Shown in pieces: positions 42,240 through 50,210 of a DNA stretch of 64,000 nt. The notes below the pieces were generated by a model. That model did not search any database, was not told the origin of the DNA, and worked only from the letters and a program-made list of their open reading frames with translations. The stretch lies in NCBI GenBank assembly GCA_017537045.1, contig JAFYLN010000060.1, positions 57,746-121,745 on the forward strand, read 5' to 3'. The position numbers and the translations under genes were made by a program. Origin of the DNA: Oscillospiraceae bacterium. Lineage in GTDB: Bacteria; Bacillota_A; Clostridia; Oscillospirales; Oscillospiraceae. Position 1 is the stretch's first letter, and each line of letters starts with the position of its first letter.

Positions 42240-42540
42240 TGTGTCGTGGATAACGTAGGGGCGGCGACCCGCCGCCCGTGCAGAGATATCTTTCGTATTC
42301 GCATTGGTTTTCGGCGAATTCGTGACATTGTGCCGCCGGGCGTGTTGCGGAGCGCAGCGAATTAAAATAGGTCGATTGCCGGTGGCAAGCGCACCTTAAT
42401 GCATTGGCAAAAATCTTTGATTTTTGACTGGGGGAGTGTCGTTCTTATGATAGGGCACTCCCTCCGTCAGCCCTTACGGGCTGCCACCTCCCTCAAAGAG
42501 GGAGGCAAGGGCACCGTAAGCGCCAGTGCGATAACCTGAA
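42240..42540. repeat. intergenic repeat region
   Basis: Part of a ~730-bp gap between dnaD and the bofA-like gene with no gene I can support. It includes GGGGCGGCGACCCGCCGCCC (hairpin, about 42258-42277) and, at about 42430-42510, a copy of the second repeat type of 33547-33640 (GGGGGAGTGTCG ... GCACTCCCTCCGTCA ... GGCTGCCACCTCCCTCAAAG). Both copies end in GGCAAGGGC. Confidence 0.65.
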
Positions 42541-42555
42541 ATTTCAGCGCACACA

Positions 42556-42586
42556 AAAACCGGGGGGGTGCCCCGGTTTTCGTTTC
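42556..42586 (+). terminator. terminator-like hairpin after the repeat
   Basis: A 10-bp stem AAAACCGGGG / CCCCGGTTTT with a 5-nt loop, then CGTTTC. It may insulate the bofA-like gene from read-through. Confidence 0.5.
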
Positions 42587-42791
42587 TTCGCTTGCGCCAT
42601 TTATCATAATGTATGGGTGAGCCGTTCCTTTCTCACCCTTTTCGCATCACACCGCTGCGCTTACGGCGATACACTTGACAGCAAATGTACAATTCCCTTT
42701 TTCAAGTCTGTCGTCACAGTCTTTGAGGGACTGTTCATCTGTTGTCCAATCCTATTATGTACAGGCATACCAAATTGATACGGAGGAATTT

Positions 42792-43046
42792 ATGGAAAAT
42801 TTTTCAACACTGTTCATCCCCGCATTTTTGATCTTCGCCCTGCTGCGCATCATCGCCCTGCCCATCCGCTGGTTCTGGAAGCTCAGCATCAACTCCGCCT
42901 GCGGCTTTCTGTGCCTTTGGCTGCTCAATTCTATTGCCGCATTTACCGGTCTTTACTTCCCCGTCAACATGGTTACGGTCATTGTGGCAGGTTTTCTGGG
43001 ACTTCCGGGCATCGGCGCACTGGCACTGGTGCAGTTTTTTCTGTAA
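42792..43046 (+). CDS. BofA family pro-sigma-K processing inhibitor-like protein
   Basis: An 84-residue membrane protein with two to three hydrophobic segments. The C-terminal NMVTVIVAGFLGLPGIGALALVQFFL is the hallmark of the BofA family, which in Bacillus holds the sigma-K protease inactive in the forespore membrane. The ATG follows GGAGGAATTT. Its presence supports an endospore-former; in Clostridia that lack the full sigma-K checkpoint its exact role is unclear. Confidence 0.88.
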   Translation: MENFSTLFIPAFLIFALLRIIALPIRWFWKLSINSACGFLCLWLLNSIAAFTGLYFPVNMVTVIVAGFLGLPGIGALALVQFFL

Positions 43047-43067
43047 AAAACACATTCTGAACATAGA

Positions 43068-43096
43068 TTGACAAAAACCTGCCAATCCCCTATAAT
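43068..43096 (+). promoter_or_regulatory. perfect consensus sigma-A promoter before the ytvI-like gene
   Basis: TTGACA, 17 bp, TATAAT, both hexamers exact. Transcription would start near 43103, so the TTG codon at 43097 cannot be the start of the next gene. Confidence 0.85.
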
Positions 43097-43126
43097 TTGA
43101 GTATAGAAGAAAGGCAGGTGACGCTT

Positions 43127-44185
43127 TTGAATATTCAGAAAAAGCGTGATTTTCTTACCAATTTTGCCTACTGGGGCATCATCATTGCAGCCGTATATCT
43201 GGTGCTGGAATATCTGGTTCCCATTTCCATTCCCATCCTCCTCGGCATTCTGGTGGCATGGGTGGTAGTCCGGATTTCTGACAAGCTGCATTGTTCCCAT
43301 AAGCTTCTGCGTATTGCGCTGACGCTGCTGATCTATGGCATTATCGGACTTCTGGTCACATTGCTGGTATCAAAGGGCGTTTCTGTGATCTCCCGTCTGG
43401 TCAAATGGATTCCGGAGCTTTACGAGCACAAGCTGCTCCCCTTCGCAGTGCTGGTCTACAACTGGTGTAAAGAGTCTATTGCGCTGCTGGATCCGGCCAT
43501 CCGCAGTACATTGAACACCGTTCTTGAAAGTGTCCTTTCCGCGTTAAAAAGTCTGGTCTCCTTTCTCTCCGGCACCACTGTCACGCTGGTCTCCAGTGTG
43601 GCCACCGGTGTGCCCAATCTGGTTTTGAGCCTGCTGGCTATGATCTTCTCCACGGTCTTCCTGGTAGGTGACTATGAGCGGATCACCACCTTTGCGCGGG
43701 AGCATGTTCCCGGCAGCATCCGAAAGATTCTTAAAAATATCCGGATCTATTTGACTGACACCTTGTTCGTGGTCATCCGTTCCTATGTTCTGATCATGCT
43801 GCTGACCTTCACGGAACTGAGCATCCTTTTTTCCATCTTCGGTATCCAGAATGCATTGCTGAAAGCCGCTCTGATCGCTGTGTTCGATCTGCTGCCGATT
43901 CTTGGCACCGGCGGCATTATGATCCCGTGGTTTGTGACCTCTCTGGTCCTGGGTTATACCGGACTGGGTCTGAAGCTGCTGCTGATCTACGCCATCGTTA
44001 CGGTAGTGCGCAATTATGTGGAGCCGAAAATCGTGGGTGCCCAGTTGGGTTTGCATCCGATCATCACACTGGCTTCCATGTTCATCGGCCTGCGCCTGTT
44101 TGGTTTTTGGGGACTGTTCGGGCTCCCCGTGGGAATCTCCTTCCTCTGGAAGCAGAAGCACCAACCGGCAGAACCGGGACAATAA
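43127..44185 (+). CDS. AI-2E transporter family protein (YtvI-like)
   Basis: A 352-residue membrane protein with seven to eight helices, of the AI-2E/PerM family and closest in layout to sporulation protein YtvI. Helices at about 15-55 and 60-85, a long amphipathic segment (~90-145), then a C-terminal bundle with LLPILGTGGIMIPWFV and EPKIVGAQLGLHPIITLASMFIGLRLFG, the most conserved family block. The start is TTG at 43127 behind AGGCAGGTGACG; the promoter position excludes the earlier TTG. It follows bofA but has its own strong promoter. Confidence 0.85.
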   Translation: MNIQKKRDFLTNFAYWGIIIAAVYLVLEYLVPISIPILLGILVAWVVVRISDKLHCSHKLLRIALTLLIYGIIGLLVTLLVSKGVSVISRLVKWIPELYEHKLLPFAVLVYNWCKESIALLDPAIRSTLNTVLESVLSALKSLVSFLSGTTVTLVSSVATGVPNLVLSLLAMIFSTVFLVGDYERITTFAREHVPGSIRKILKNIRIYLTDTLFVVIRSYVLIMLLTFTELSILFSIFGIQNALLKAALIAVFDLLPILGTGGIMIPWFVTSLVLGYTGLGLKLLLIYAIVTVVRNYVEPKIVGAQLGLHPIITLASMFIGLRLFGFWGLFGLPVGISFLWKQKHQPAEPGQ

Positions 44186-44195
44186 CAAAAAGTTC

Positions 44196-44229
44196 GGGCA
44201 GGAGCTGCGGCTCCTGCCCAATTTATTTT
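44196..44229. terminator. bidirectional terminator ending ytvI-like gene and the ECF/nucleotide operon
   Basis: A 10-bp GC-rich stem GGGCAGGAGC / GCTCCTGCCC with a 4-nt loop and ATTTATTTTT on the plus side; A-rich AACAAAAAG gives the U-tract for the minus strand. Confidence 0.85.
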
Positions 44230-44234
44230 TAAGA

Positions 44235-45473
44235 TTACTTCTTGACCGCGCTGCGGATCTTGCACAGGACAAAGTAGACCACAAAGCTGGCGAAGAAGGA
44301 AACCACGCTCTGGTTTTCCGTCAGGGTCAGACCCAGTGCCATGCCCACTGCCCAGGGAACGAAGGGCACCCAGTCGAACTTGATCATCTTGGAGAAGTCG
44401 GAAGTGCACTCCTTCAGGCCGCCCAGCACATAGTACTTGCAGATGTAGATACCAAGCAGGGGTGCATACAGGCAGCCCAGCACATTCAGAATGCCATACA
44501 GGGAGTTCATGATGCCTGCAATGGCAATGGCTGCCGCAACCACGCCACCGAAAACAGGTGCCATCCAGGGTTTGAGCTTATCGCCCACCACCACGGAGGC
44601 TGCCAGGCCGAAGGAATAGAAGCTGCGGTCATTGAAAGTCCAGCTGCACAGCAGCACGATGACCAGCACCAGAATCTCAGGAATGCCGCCGGCTGCAAAA
44701 CCGCGAACCATGCTGTACTCGGGGCCGCAGATCATGGCAAAGACACCGCCTGCCAGCATCATGATGGCATTGAGGAAGCCATAGCCCACAAATGTACCAA
44801 TGGTCATATCCTTGACACCGCGGACATTGCAGGTAAAATCAGAGAAGAGCTGGATGACGGAGATCCAGGTCAGAACCACGAACACTGCACTGTCCAGCAG
44901 AGACAGGGTATTCACAGAGTTCATGTGCATTTCAATAGTGCCCTTGCCAAAGCCCTTGACGCAGGCAACGATAACCGTCACGATCACCAGAATCAGCACA
45001 ACAGGTGCCTGAATGTAGCCGCTCTGCTCCATGCCCTTGACACCACGGATCGTGCTGTAGACAGAGATCGCAACAATTGCCGCAACCACGACCCATGCAG
45101 GTACTGCGGGGAAAATATCGCGGACGCTGGTGGCTGCGATATCGGACATCCATGCCACCCAGATAATACCGGCGGGCAGCAGGAACAGGTTCATGATTCT
45201 GGCACCCACCTGACCAAAGATGTTGCCATACTGCACGGCAGTGGGAATGCGCATTTTCAGACCCACATAGCCGCTGATGCACAGCAGGACGCTCAGCAGT
45301 ACGCTGCCGAGGATTACACCCCACAGGAAGGTGTTCCAGTCGGTCATCCAGAACAGTTCTGCGCCGAAGGACAGGCTCATGATCTGCACCACGAAGCTGG
45401 CAATGACCGCACCGAAGGAGAGCCAGTTCTGCATGCCCGGCTCCTGGTTATTAACAACAGTCTCTTTTTCCAA
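44235..45473 (-). CDS. NCS1-type (cytosine/purine-like) permease
   Basis: A 412-residue, ~12-helix permease resembling CodB-type NCS1 transporters. The N-terminal SFGAVIASFVVQIMSLSFGAELFWMTDW, the mid-protein GYIQAPVVLILVIVTVIV and SMVRGFAAGGIPEILVL fit the LeuT-fold layout. It probably imports a nucleobase or related compound by cation symport. It is the last gene of the operon, 12 bp after the secreted phosphodiesterase gene, so uptake of a base released outside the cell is a natural idea. Family membership is moderately certain; substrate is not. Confidence 0.75.
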   Translation of the reverse strand: MEKETVVNNQEPGMQNWLSFGAVIASFVVQIMSLSFGAELFWMTDWNTFLWGVILGSVLLSVLLCISGYVGLKMRIPTAVQYGNIFGQVGARIMNLFLLPAGIIWVAWMSDIAATSVRDIFPAVPAWVVVAAIVAISVYSTIRGVKGMEQSGYIQAPVVLILVIVTVIVACVKGFGKGTIEMHMNSVNTLSLLDSAVFVVLTWISVIQLFSDFTCNVRGVKDMTIGTFVGYGFLNAIMMLAGGVFAMICGPEYSMVRGFAAGGIPEILVLVIVLLCSWTFNDRSFYSFGLAASVVVGDKLKPWMAPVFGGVVAAAIAIAGIMNSLYGILNVLGCLYAPLLGIYICKYYVLGGLKECTSDFSKMIKFDWVPFVPWAVGMALGLTLTENQSVVSFFASFVVYFVLCKIRSAVKK

Positions 45474-45485
45474 GATTGTTTCTCC

Positions 45486-46784
45486 TTACTTTTTGAAGCC
45501 GGACAAATCCTGCTGCGGCAGGAAAGTGGGCTCGGAAATCTCAAACTCGCCGCCGGAGATACCCAGCAGCTTACAGACCAGCGGAGCAAGTGCGCGCAGG
45601 TCGGTTGCATCAATACCGGTACCGGCAGGAATGCCGCCGCCAACCATGACCATGGGAATGATCATATCGCTGTCATTGGAAGAGCCGTGCTGGCCGTGAT
45701 ATTCATCGATCATGGGCTGAGGCAGGAACACATAGCCGGCTTCACTTTCAAGAATCAGGTCAGGGCCATCTTCGGAATAAACGCCCAGGCTGGCAGCACG
45801 GTCAGAGTGGCTGGAGAAGACAGCAGCAACGCCATCCATGTCAGCGAAGTAGGAGACCACATCAGCCTCATTGGTGCCGTTGAGCCATATGTAACCGGTG
45901 CGGCCGTCAATGGCGGCAACAGCCTCGGGGAACTGCATCATGGTCAGGATATTCAGATTGATTGCCTCGTTCGATTCGGTCATACCGTGGTCAGCCACGA
46001 TGATCAGCGTGGTGTTCTCCAGCATGCCGGACTTCTTCATTTTATCGTACAGCTTGCCCAGCGCCTTGTCCACGCGCTTCAGGCAAGTCTTCATTTCGTC
46101 GGATTCAGGACCAAAACGGTGGCCGATATAGTCCGGGGACTGGACATTGACCAGCGTCAGGTTGGGTTTTTCAGTTTCCAGAACGGTGTAGAGGGACTCA
46201 AAGACCCAGTCAGCCAGTTCCAGATTCATCTTGTAGTAATCTTCGTTGGTTTCTGCATCGTCCAGATTGACGGTTGCAGGCAGATAATCCAAAGGACGGA
46301 CATTGCTGGTTCCCACATCGCAGTCCTTGGAGAACAGGGTGACCAGATTGTTCTTTCCGGAAACCACAGCGGTCTTCAGACCCTGTGCCTTTGCCAGTTC
46401 AAAGATAGTCTCCGCCTTGATCATTTCAGGCTCTTTGCTCTTGATGGTGGAAATACCATCCTCGCCCAGCCGCACATTACCGATGATGCTATGAACACCG
46501 GAGATGACACCGGTCATGATGGTGGTGTGGTTGGTCAGGGTGTGGGAAGGATAGACACAGCGTGCACCCAGGGTCGCAGCGCCGGCCTTGGCGATTTTGG
46601 CCAGATTGGAATTTGCACCCATCTGGCTTAAGTACTGGCTGGACAGTGCATCCAGCACCAGAATGACAACATTTTCAGACCGGCCCAGCTCGGTGCTTGC
46701 AGGTTCGCTGCTTGCAGAACCGCAGCCTGCCAGCAAGGCCAGAACGATGGCCAGCATGGTCACAAGAGAGATAATTTTTTTCAT
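45486..46784 (-). CDS. ENPP-like nucleotide pyrophosphatase/phosphodiesterase lipoprotein
   Basis: A 432-residue extracytoplasmic lipoprotein (lipobox LLAGC, Cys21) of the alkaline-phosphatase superfamily, type I phosphodiesterase branch. The first metal Asp is D45 in VILVLDALSS; the nucleophile is T82 in YPSHTLTNHTTIMTG. LVNVQSPDYIGHRFGP and IIVADHGMTES carry further Zn ligands, and EYHGQHGSS the final His. Such enzymes cleave NAD, ADP-ribose or dinucleotide pyrophosphates. Anchored outside the membrane, it would prepare the compound that the ECF transporter or permease takes up. Ribosome site GGAGGGTCTGCC. Confidence 0.87.
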   Translation of the reverse strand: MKKIISLVTMLAIVLALLAGCGSASSEPASTELGRSENVVILVLDALSSQYLSQMGANSNLAKIAKAGAATLGARCVYPSHTLTNHTTIMTGVISGVHSIIGNVRLGEDGISTIKSKEPEMIKAETIFELAKAQGLKTAVVSGKNNLVTLFSKDCDVGTSNVRPLDYLPATVNLDDAETNEDYYKMNLELADWVFESLYTVLETEKPNLTLVNVQSPDYIGHRFGPESDEMKTCLKRVDKALGKLYDKMKKSGMLENTTLIIVADHGMTESNEAINLNILTMMQFPEAVAAIDGRTGYIWLNGTNEADVVSYFADMDGVAAVFSSHSDRAASLGVYSEDGPDLILESEAGYVFLPQPMIDEYHGQHGSSNDSDMIIPMVMVGGGIPAGTGIDATDLRALAPLVCKLLGISGGEFEISEPTFLPQQDLSGFKK

Positions 46785-46811
46785 TGGCAGACCCTCCAGA
46801 ATAAGGTATCA

Positions 46812-46841
46812 TTGCAGCTCCGGTTTATACCGGAGCTGCAA
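46812..46841 (-). other. intra-operon hairpin between lipoprotein and phosphodiesterase genes
   Basis: A 13-bp perfect stem TTGCAGCTCCGGT / ACCGGAGCTGCAA with a 4-nt loop in a 131-bp gap. There is no U-tract on the transcribed strand, so it looks like an mRNA-stabilising or partial-attenuation element that sets different levels for upstream and downstream genes. Confidence 0.55.
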
Positions 46842-46915
46842 CGTTGCCTCAGGCAATACATATAAGCGGATGAAAATGGGATCGTTGCGAATGGGTGAAG
46901 CGAAGTTTCTTGAAA

Positions 46916-47428
46916 TTACTTAACGAACTCGACCTCGGAAACGTACCACTGCCATGCGTAAGCATCGTACTTGTCGTTCAGCTCGGGATGCTCGGTAGCA
47001 GGGAATACCATCTTGATGGGTCCGCCTGCATCAGCGGGGATGTCCTTGCCGCCGACATAGTCGTCGGTGATCAGGATGTCGTAAGCCTTTGCGTCCTCAG
47101 CAGCGACTTCAGCAGTCCAGCCGTCGGAAGACTTGACAACGATCTTGGTGCAGTCGGCAGCACCTGCGATCTCCATCAGAGATGCCAGGGTGACACCGGT
47201 GAACTCATATTCCTTGGTGGTGCCGGGCAGGGAGTAGTCAACAGTCTTGATCTGGGTTCTCTTGGCTTCCCAGTCACCGACGGTAACGTCGATCTTGGTC
47301 TCGCCGTAGACCAGAGCAACACCGACAGGAGCGCTGGTGTTAACAGAGTCGTCGACCTTTTCCATGCAGCCGGCGAAAACGCTCAGGCACAGAACCAGAA
47401 TACATGCGATTGCGAAAAGCTTCTTCAT
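46916..47428 (-). CDS. lipoprotein with SUOX/molybdopterin-binding-like fold
   Basis: A 170-residue lipoprotein (lipobox VFAGC). After the signal, the ~140-residue domain has the pattern of the oxidoreductase molybdopterin-binding (SUOX) fold: EYEFTGVTLASLMEIAGAAD, KIVVKSSDGWTAEVAAEDAKAYDILI and GGPIKMVFPATEH. The Mo-ligating cysteine of real enzymes is not evident; the only Cys after the lipobox is in AADCTK. It may therefore be a binding protein and not an enzyme. The start at 47428 follows GGAGGAACACACA. It lies between the kinase-glycohydrolase and phosphodiesterase genes and may capture substrate. Confidence 0.65.
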   Translation of the reverse strand: MKKLFAIACILVLCLSVFAGCMEKVDDSVNTSAPVGVALVYGETKIDVTVGDWEAKRTQIKTVDYSLPGTTKEYEFTGVTLASLMEIAGAADCTKIVVKSSDGWTAEVAAEDAKAYDILITDDYVGGKDIPADAGGPIKMVFPATEHPELNDKYDAYAWQWYVSEVEFVK

Positions 47429-47475
47429 TGTGTGTTCCTCCATTTTTTGATTGAGTTTATAGTTATATGTATTGC

Positions 47476-49371
47476 TTAAACATTCAGAATGGAAATGGCT
47501 TTTTCCTTGAAATCGGCATGGTTGACCTGCTCGATCTGGCGGATCATGTCCATATCCAGCTTTGCAGTGCCGCTGTAAGCACCGCAGATTGCAGCAGCCA
47601 GCGCACCGATGGTATCGGTGTCACCGCCCAGGTTTGCGCCCAGACGGGCGGCATGCATGGGATCGCCCTTGCAGCGGTAGAAGAATGCCAGCACCACAGC
47701 CACGGTATCTTCGCAGTCCATGGAATACTCGATCTTACCGAAAACCTTTGCAAGGAAATCGGCATCGTCGGCTGTTTCTGCGGACAGGCTCAGCATTTCC
47801 TCCAGCAGAGCCAGCAGGCGGCTTTCACCCTTGGGGTAGCCCTGCTTCTCGGCGATGACCGCACCGCGGCGGGCTGCATCGAGGACGCTTTCCAGTGTAC
47901 TGCTGTCGCTGAGGGCTTCTGCCACAGCGGATGCCACCGCACCGGCACCGGCCATGGCGCGGTTGCTGCCGTGGGTGGGCAGGCACAGGGTGGCTGCATC
48001 CAGAGCGGCCTGCTCAAGATTGCCTGCGTTGAGGATGCCGATGGGGGTCACGCGCATGGCAGCACCGTTGGTGGTACCTTCGCGGCCGATCTCAACGGGA
48101 TCACCGCCGGCAAAAATACCTTCCAGTGCCTTCTTGCTGGTGGGGCCGAGATAGCTCTTGTTAAATACATCGTACTTTCTGACCCAAGTCTCCAGTGCGT
48201 CCACTGCTGCGTGCAGGCTGATGCCGCCGTTGCGGACGATGGCATCCAGAACCTCCAGAGACAGCTCGGTGTCATCGGTGTACTGGGCGCGGATCATGTC
48301 CTTGAAGTGGTAATGACGGGGATCGGGAGCCAGAATGGAATCTACCCAGCCGTAGAACTCCCGGATCTCTTCGGGGGGCTGAAACTCGGTGGGCATACCC
48401 ATGGCATCACCCAGCGCCAGAGCGCAAAGGGTGGCATGGGCGCGGTCTTCCAGATTACCGCGGTTCAGGCGGGGCCAGATAATGTCCATCTGAGCCGCAG
48501 TGGGCATGGAAGTGCGGGCACCGACGACCTGAACAGCTTCCGCTGCGCAGGCTGCGGCGAAGCGCATTGCCTGTTGAGGCTCCATGCCCTGAGAGAAGGC
48601 GTGCAGCAGGCCGGCGGTGAAGGTATCACCGGCACCGGTGGTATCCACAGCCTTGACGGGGAATGCAGGGGCGGTAATGCAGCCTTGTCTGCCGTAGCAG
48701 CCGGAGCCGTGCTTGCCCTCGGTCATGATCAGATTCTTTGCACCTGCATTCAGCAGCGTTTCGATGGCTGCCTCCTTGGTGTCGCATCCGGAGAGCATCT
48801 TTGCCTCGGGCAGGTTCACCAGCAGGTAGTCAGTATGCTCCAGAACGGAACCCAGGTACTCCAGACCGTAGCTGCACATAATACCGCCGGGACCGAAGAA
48901 CACGGTCGCACCGTGCTTGTGAGCCAGCTTTGCAGCTTCCACACCCACTTCGTCGAAGGTCTCGCCGATGTAGAGGCCTTCCACACCGTCGAAAGCAGCG
49001 GGATCGATCTCATCCCAGCGCTCATACAGGGTGTTGCCGCCCAGAGAATAGATCACGCGCTCGCCTTCTTCATCGACTGCGATGAAGGCGCCGCCGGAGC
49101 TGTTGCCGGCTTCGATTTTTAAGTAAGCAGTATCCACACCGTCATTGTGGAAGCTGTCCACGATGACTTTGCCGTTGGCATCGTCGCCGGCCTTGCCGAA
49201 GAACGCCACGGTCTCGCCCAAACGGCTCAACCCGACTGCGATGTTGGCGGTAGAGCCGCCGGGATGCTGCTCAATGGAAAGAGGATAGACGATTTCGTCT
49301 GCCTTGGGAAGATGGGGCACCTTGACAATGGTATCGACTGCCGCAGCGCCCATGGTAATCCATTTTGCCAC
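47476..49371 (-). CDS. PfkB kinase - ADP-ribosylglycohydrolase fusion protein
   Basis: A 631-residue two-domain cytoplasmic protein. Residues 1-300 are a ribokinase-family kinase: HPGGSTANIAVGLSRLG at 36-52 and DTTGAGDTF with catalytic D249. Residues ~305-631 are an ADP-ribosylglycohydrolase (DraG/ARH) domain with all metal motifs: ALGDAMGMPTEF (320-330), YTDDTELS (364-371), NGAAMRVTPIG (435-445) and GGDTDTIGAL (582-591). The start is GTG behind GGAGGATCATCC. Joining the two in one chain implies sequential action on a ribosyl compound: hydrolysis of a ribosyl or ADP-ribosyl bond and phosphorylation of the sugar, or the reverse. It follows ecfT by 18 bp. Confidence 0.9.
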   Translation of the reverse strand: MAKWITMGAAAVDTIVKVPHLPKADEIVYPLSIEQHPGGSTANIAVGLSRLGETVAFFGKAGDDANGKVIVDSFHNDGVDTAYLKIEAGNSSGGAFIAVDEEGERVIYSLGGNTLYERWDEIDPAAFDGVEGLYIGETFDEVGVEAAKLAHKHGATVFFGPGGIMCSYGLEYLGSVLEHTDYLLVNLPEAKMLSGCDTKEAAIETLLNAGAKNLIMTEGKHGSGCYGRQGCITAPAFPVKAVDTTGAGDTFTAGLLHAFSQGMEPQQAMRFAAACAAEAVQVVGARTSMPTAAQMDIIWPRLNRGNLEDRAHATLCALALGDAMGMPTEFQPPEEIREFYGWVDSILAPDPRHYHFKDMIRAQYTDDTELSLEVLDAIVRNGGISLHAAVDALETWVRKYDVFNKSYLGPTSKKALEGIFAGGDPVEIGREGTTNGAAMRVTPIGILNAGNLEQAALDAATLCLPTHGSNRAMAGAGAVASAVAEALSDSSTLESVLDAARRGAVIAEKQGYPKGESRLLALLEEMLSLSAETADDADFLAKVFGKIEYSMDCEDTVAVVLAFFYRCKGDPMHAARLGANLGGDTDTIGALAAAICGAYSGTAKLDMDMIRQIEQVNHADFKEKAISILNV

Positions 49372-49389
49372 GGATGATCCTCCCTCGAA

Positions 49390-50208
49390 TTACATGATGC
49401 CGAAGCCCCATGCGCCGACTGCAACAATCATCAGAACGATCAGGGCAGCTTCGACCAGAATGACAGCCAGTACCTTGGGTGTCATGCTTGCGGGCTTGAC
49501 GAACTTGTTCTTGTTGCCGGAACCAAAAGCTCTTGCTTCCATGGACAGGGCGATCTGGTCAGAAATATCCAGAGCGTTGCTCAGCAGGGGGGTGACGATG
49601 GGAACAATCTTCTTCAGGCGCTCCATCAGCTTGCCCTTGTCCAGATCCATGCCGCGGGTCTTCTGAGCGTCCATCAGATTGAACAGCTGCTGCTGGATCT
49701 GAGGAATGAAGCGCCATGCGGTGGAGAAAATGAAGACGAAGTGCTTGGATGCGAAGGGGATGTGGTTGAGCATCTGGATGATCTCAGCAGGATCCACGGT
49801 AAAGCCCAGAATGCCGACTGCGATAACGACCAGATAGATCTTCAGGCTGGAAGCGTAGCCGTAGAGCATGCCGTCCAGCATGAAGGCACCACGCTTGCCG
49901 GGCAGTGCGTAGAACAGAACCCAACCCTTGTACATATCCTTGGTGACCAGGCTGGGATCCAGAGAGAAGCCCTGAATGATGATAATCAGAGCGGAAGCAC
50001 CCAGTGCCATTTTCAGGAACCAGTCGATCTGCTTCCAGGGGAATTTGCAGGCGAAGCCCAGAGCCACCAGACCCAGCGTTGCCACAGTGATGACAATGGG
50101 GTCAGTCCAGATGATGGAGGCGATGATCACGCCCAGAACGAACATCAGAGAAATGCGGGGGTTCAGACGGTGCATGAACGTATCCAGTTTTCTGTAATCA
50201 ACTAACAT
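49390..50208 (-). CDS. ecfT: ECF transporter T component
   Basis: A 272-residue EcfT: five to six membrane helices and the two coupling motifs facing the ATPases (AWRFIPQIQQQLFNLMDAQKTRGMDLD and SNALDISDQIALSMEARAFG, with the A-R-A/A-R-G signature). It couples ATP hydrolysis to movement of the S component. Its ribosome site AGGAGGTATAACC overlaps the last codons of the S-A-A fusion gene, so the complex subunits are made in proportion. Confidence 0.92.
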   Translation of the reverse strand: MLVDYRKLDTFMHRLNPRISLMFVLGVIIASIIWTDPIVITVATLGLVALGFACKFPWKQIDWFLKMALGASALIIIIQGFSLDPSLVTKDMYKGWVLFYALPGKRGAFMLDGMLYGYASSLKIYLVVIAVGILGFTVDPAEIIQMLNHIPFASKHFVFIFSTAWRFIPQIQQQLFNLMDAQKTRGMDLDKGKLMERLKKIVPIVTPLLSNALDISDQIALSMEARAFGSGNKNKFVKPASMTPKVLAVILVEAALIVLMIVAVGAWGFGIM

Positions 50209-50210
50209 GG

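Noticed and set aside
44016..46631. 871-codon plus-strand open frame opposite the permease and phosphodiesterase genes
   Set aside because: It is antisense to two well-recognised genes, rich in His, Gln and Asn from reversed codons, and has no motif or ribosome site. The same holds for the long plus-strand frames at 50448-52595, 56579-58858 and 58462-61140.
47476..49371. Fusion as an artefact of two adjacent genes with a missed stop
   Set aside because: The frame is continuous with a natural linker near residue 300, with no internal ribosome site evident at the domain boundary.
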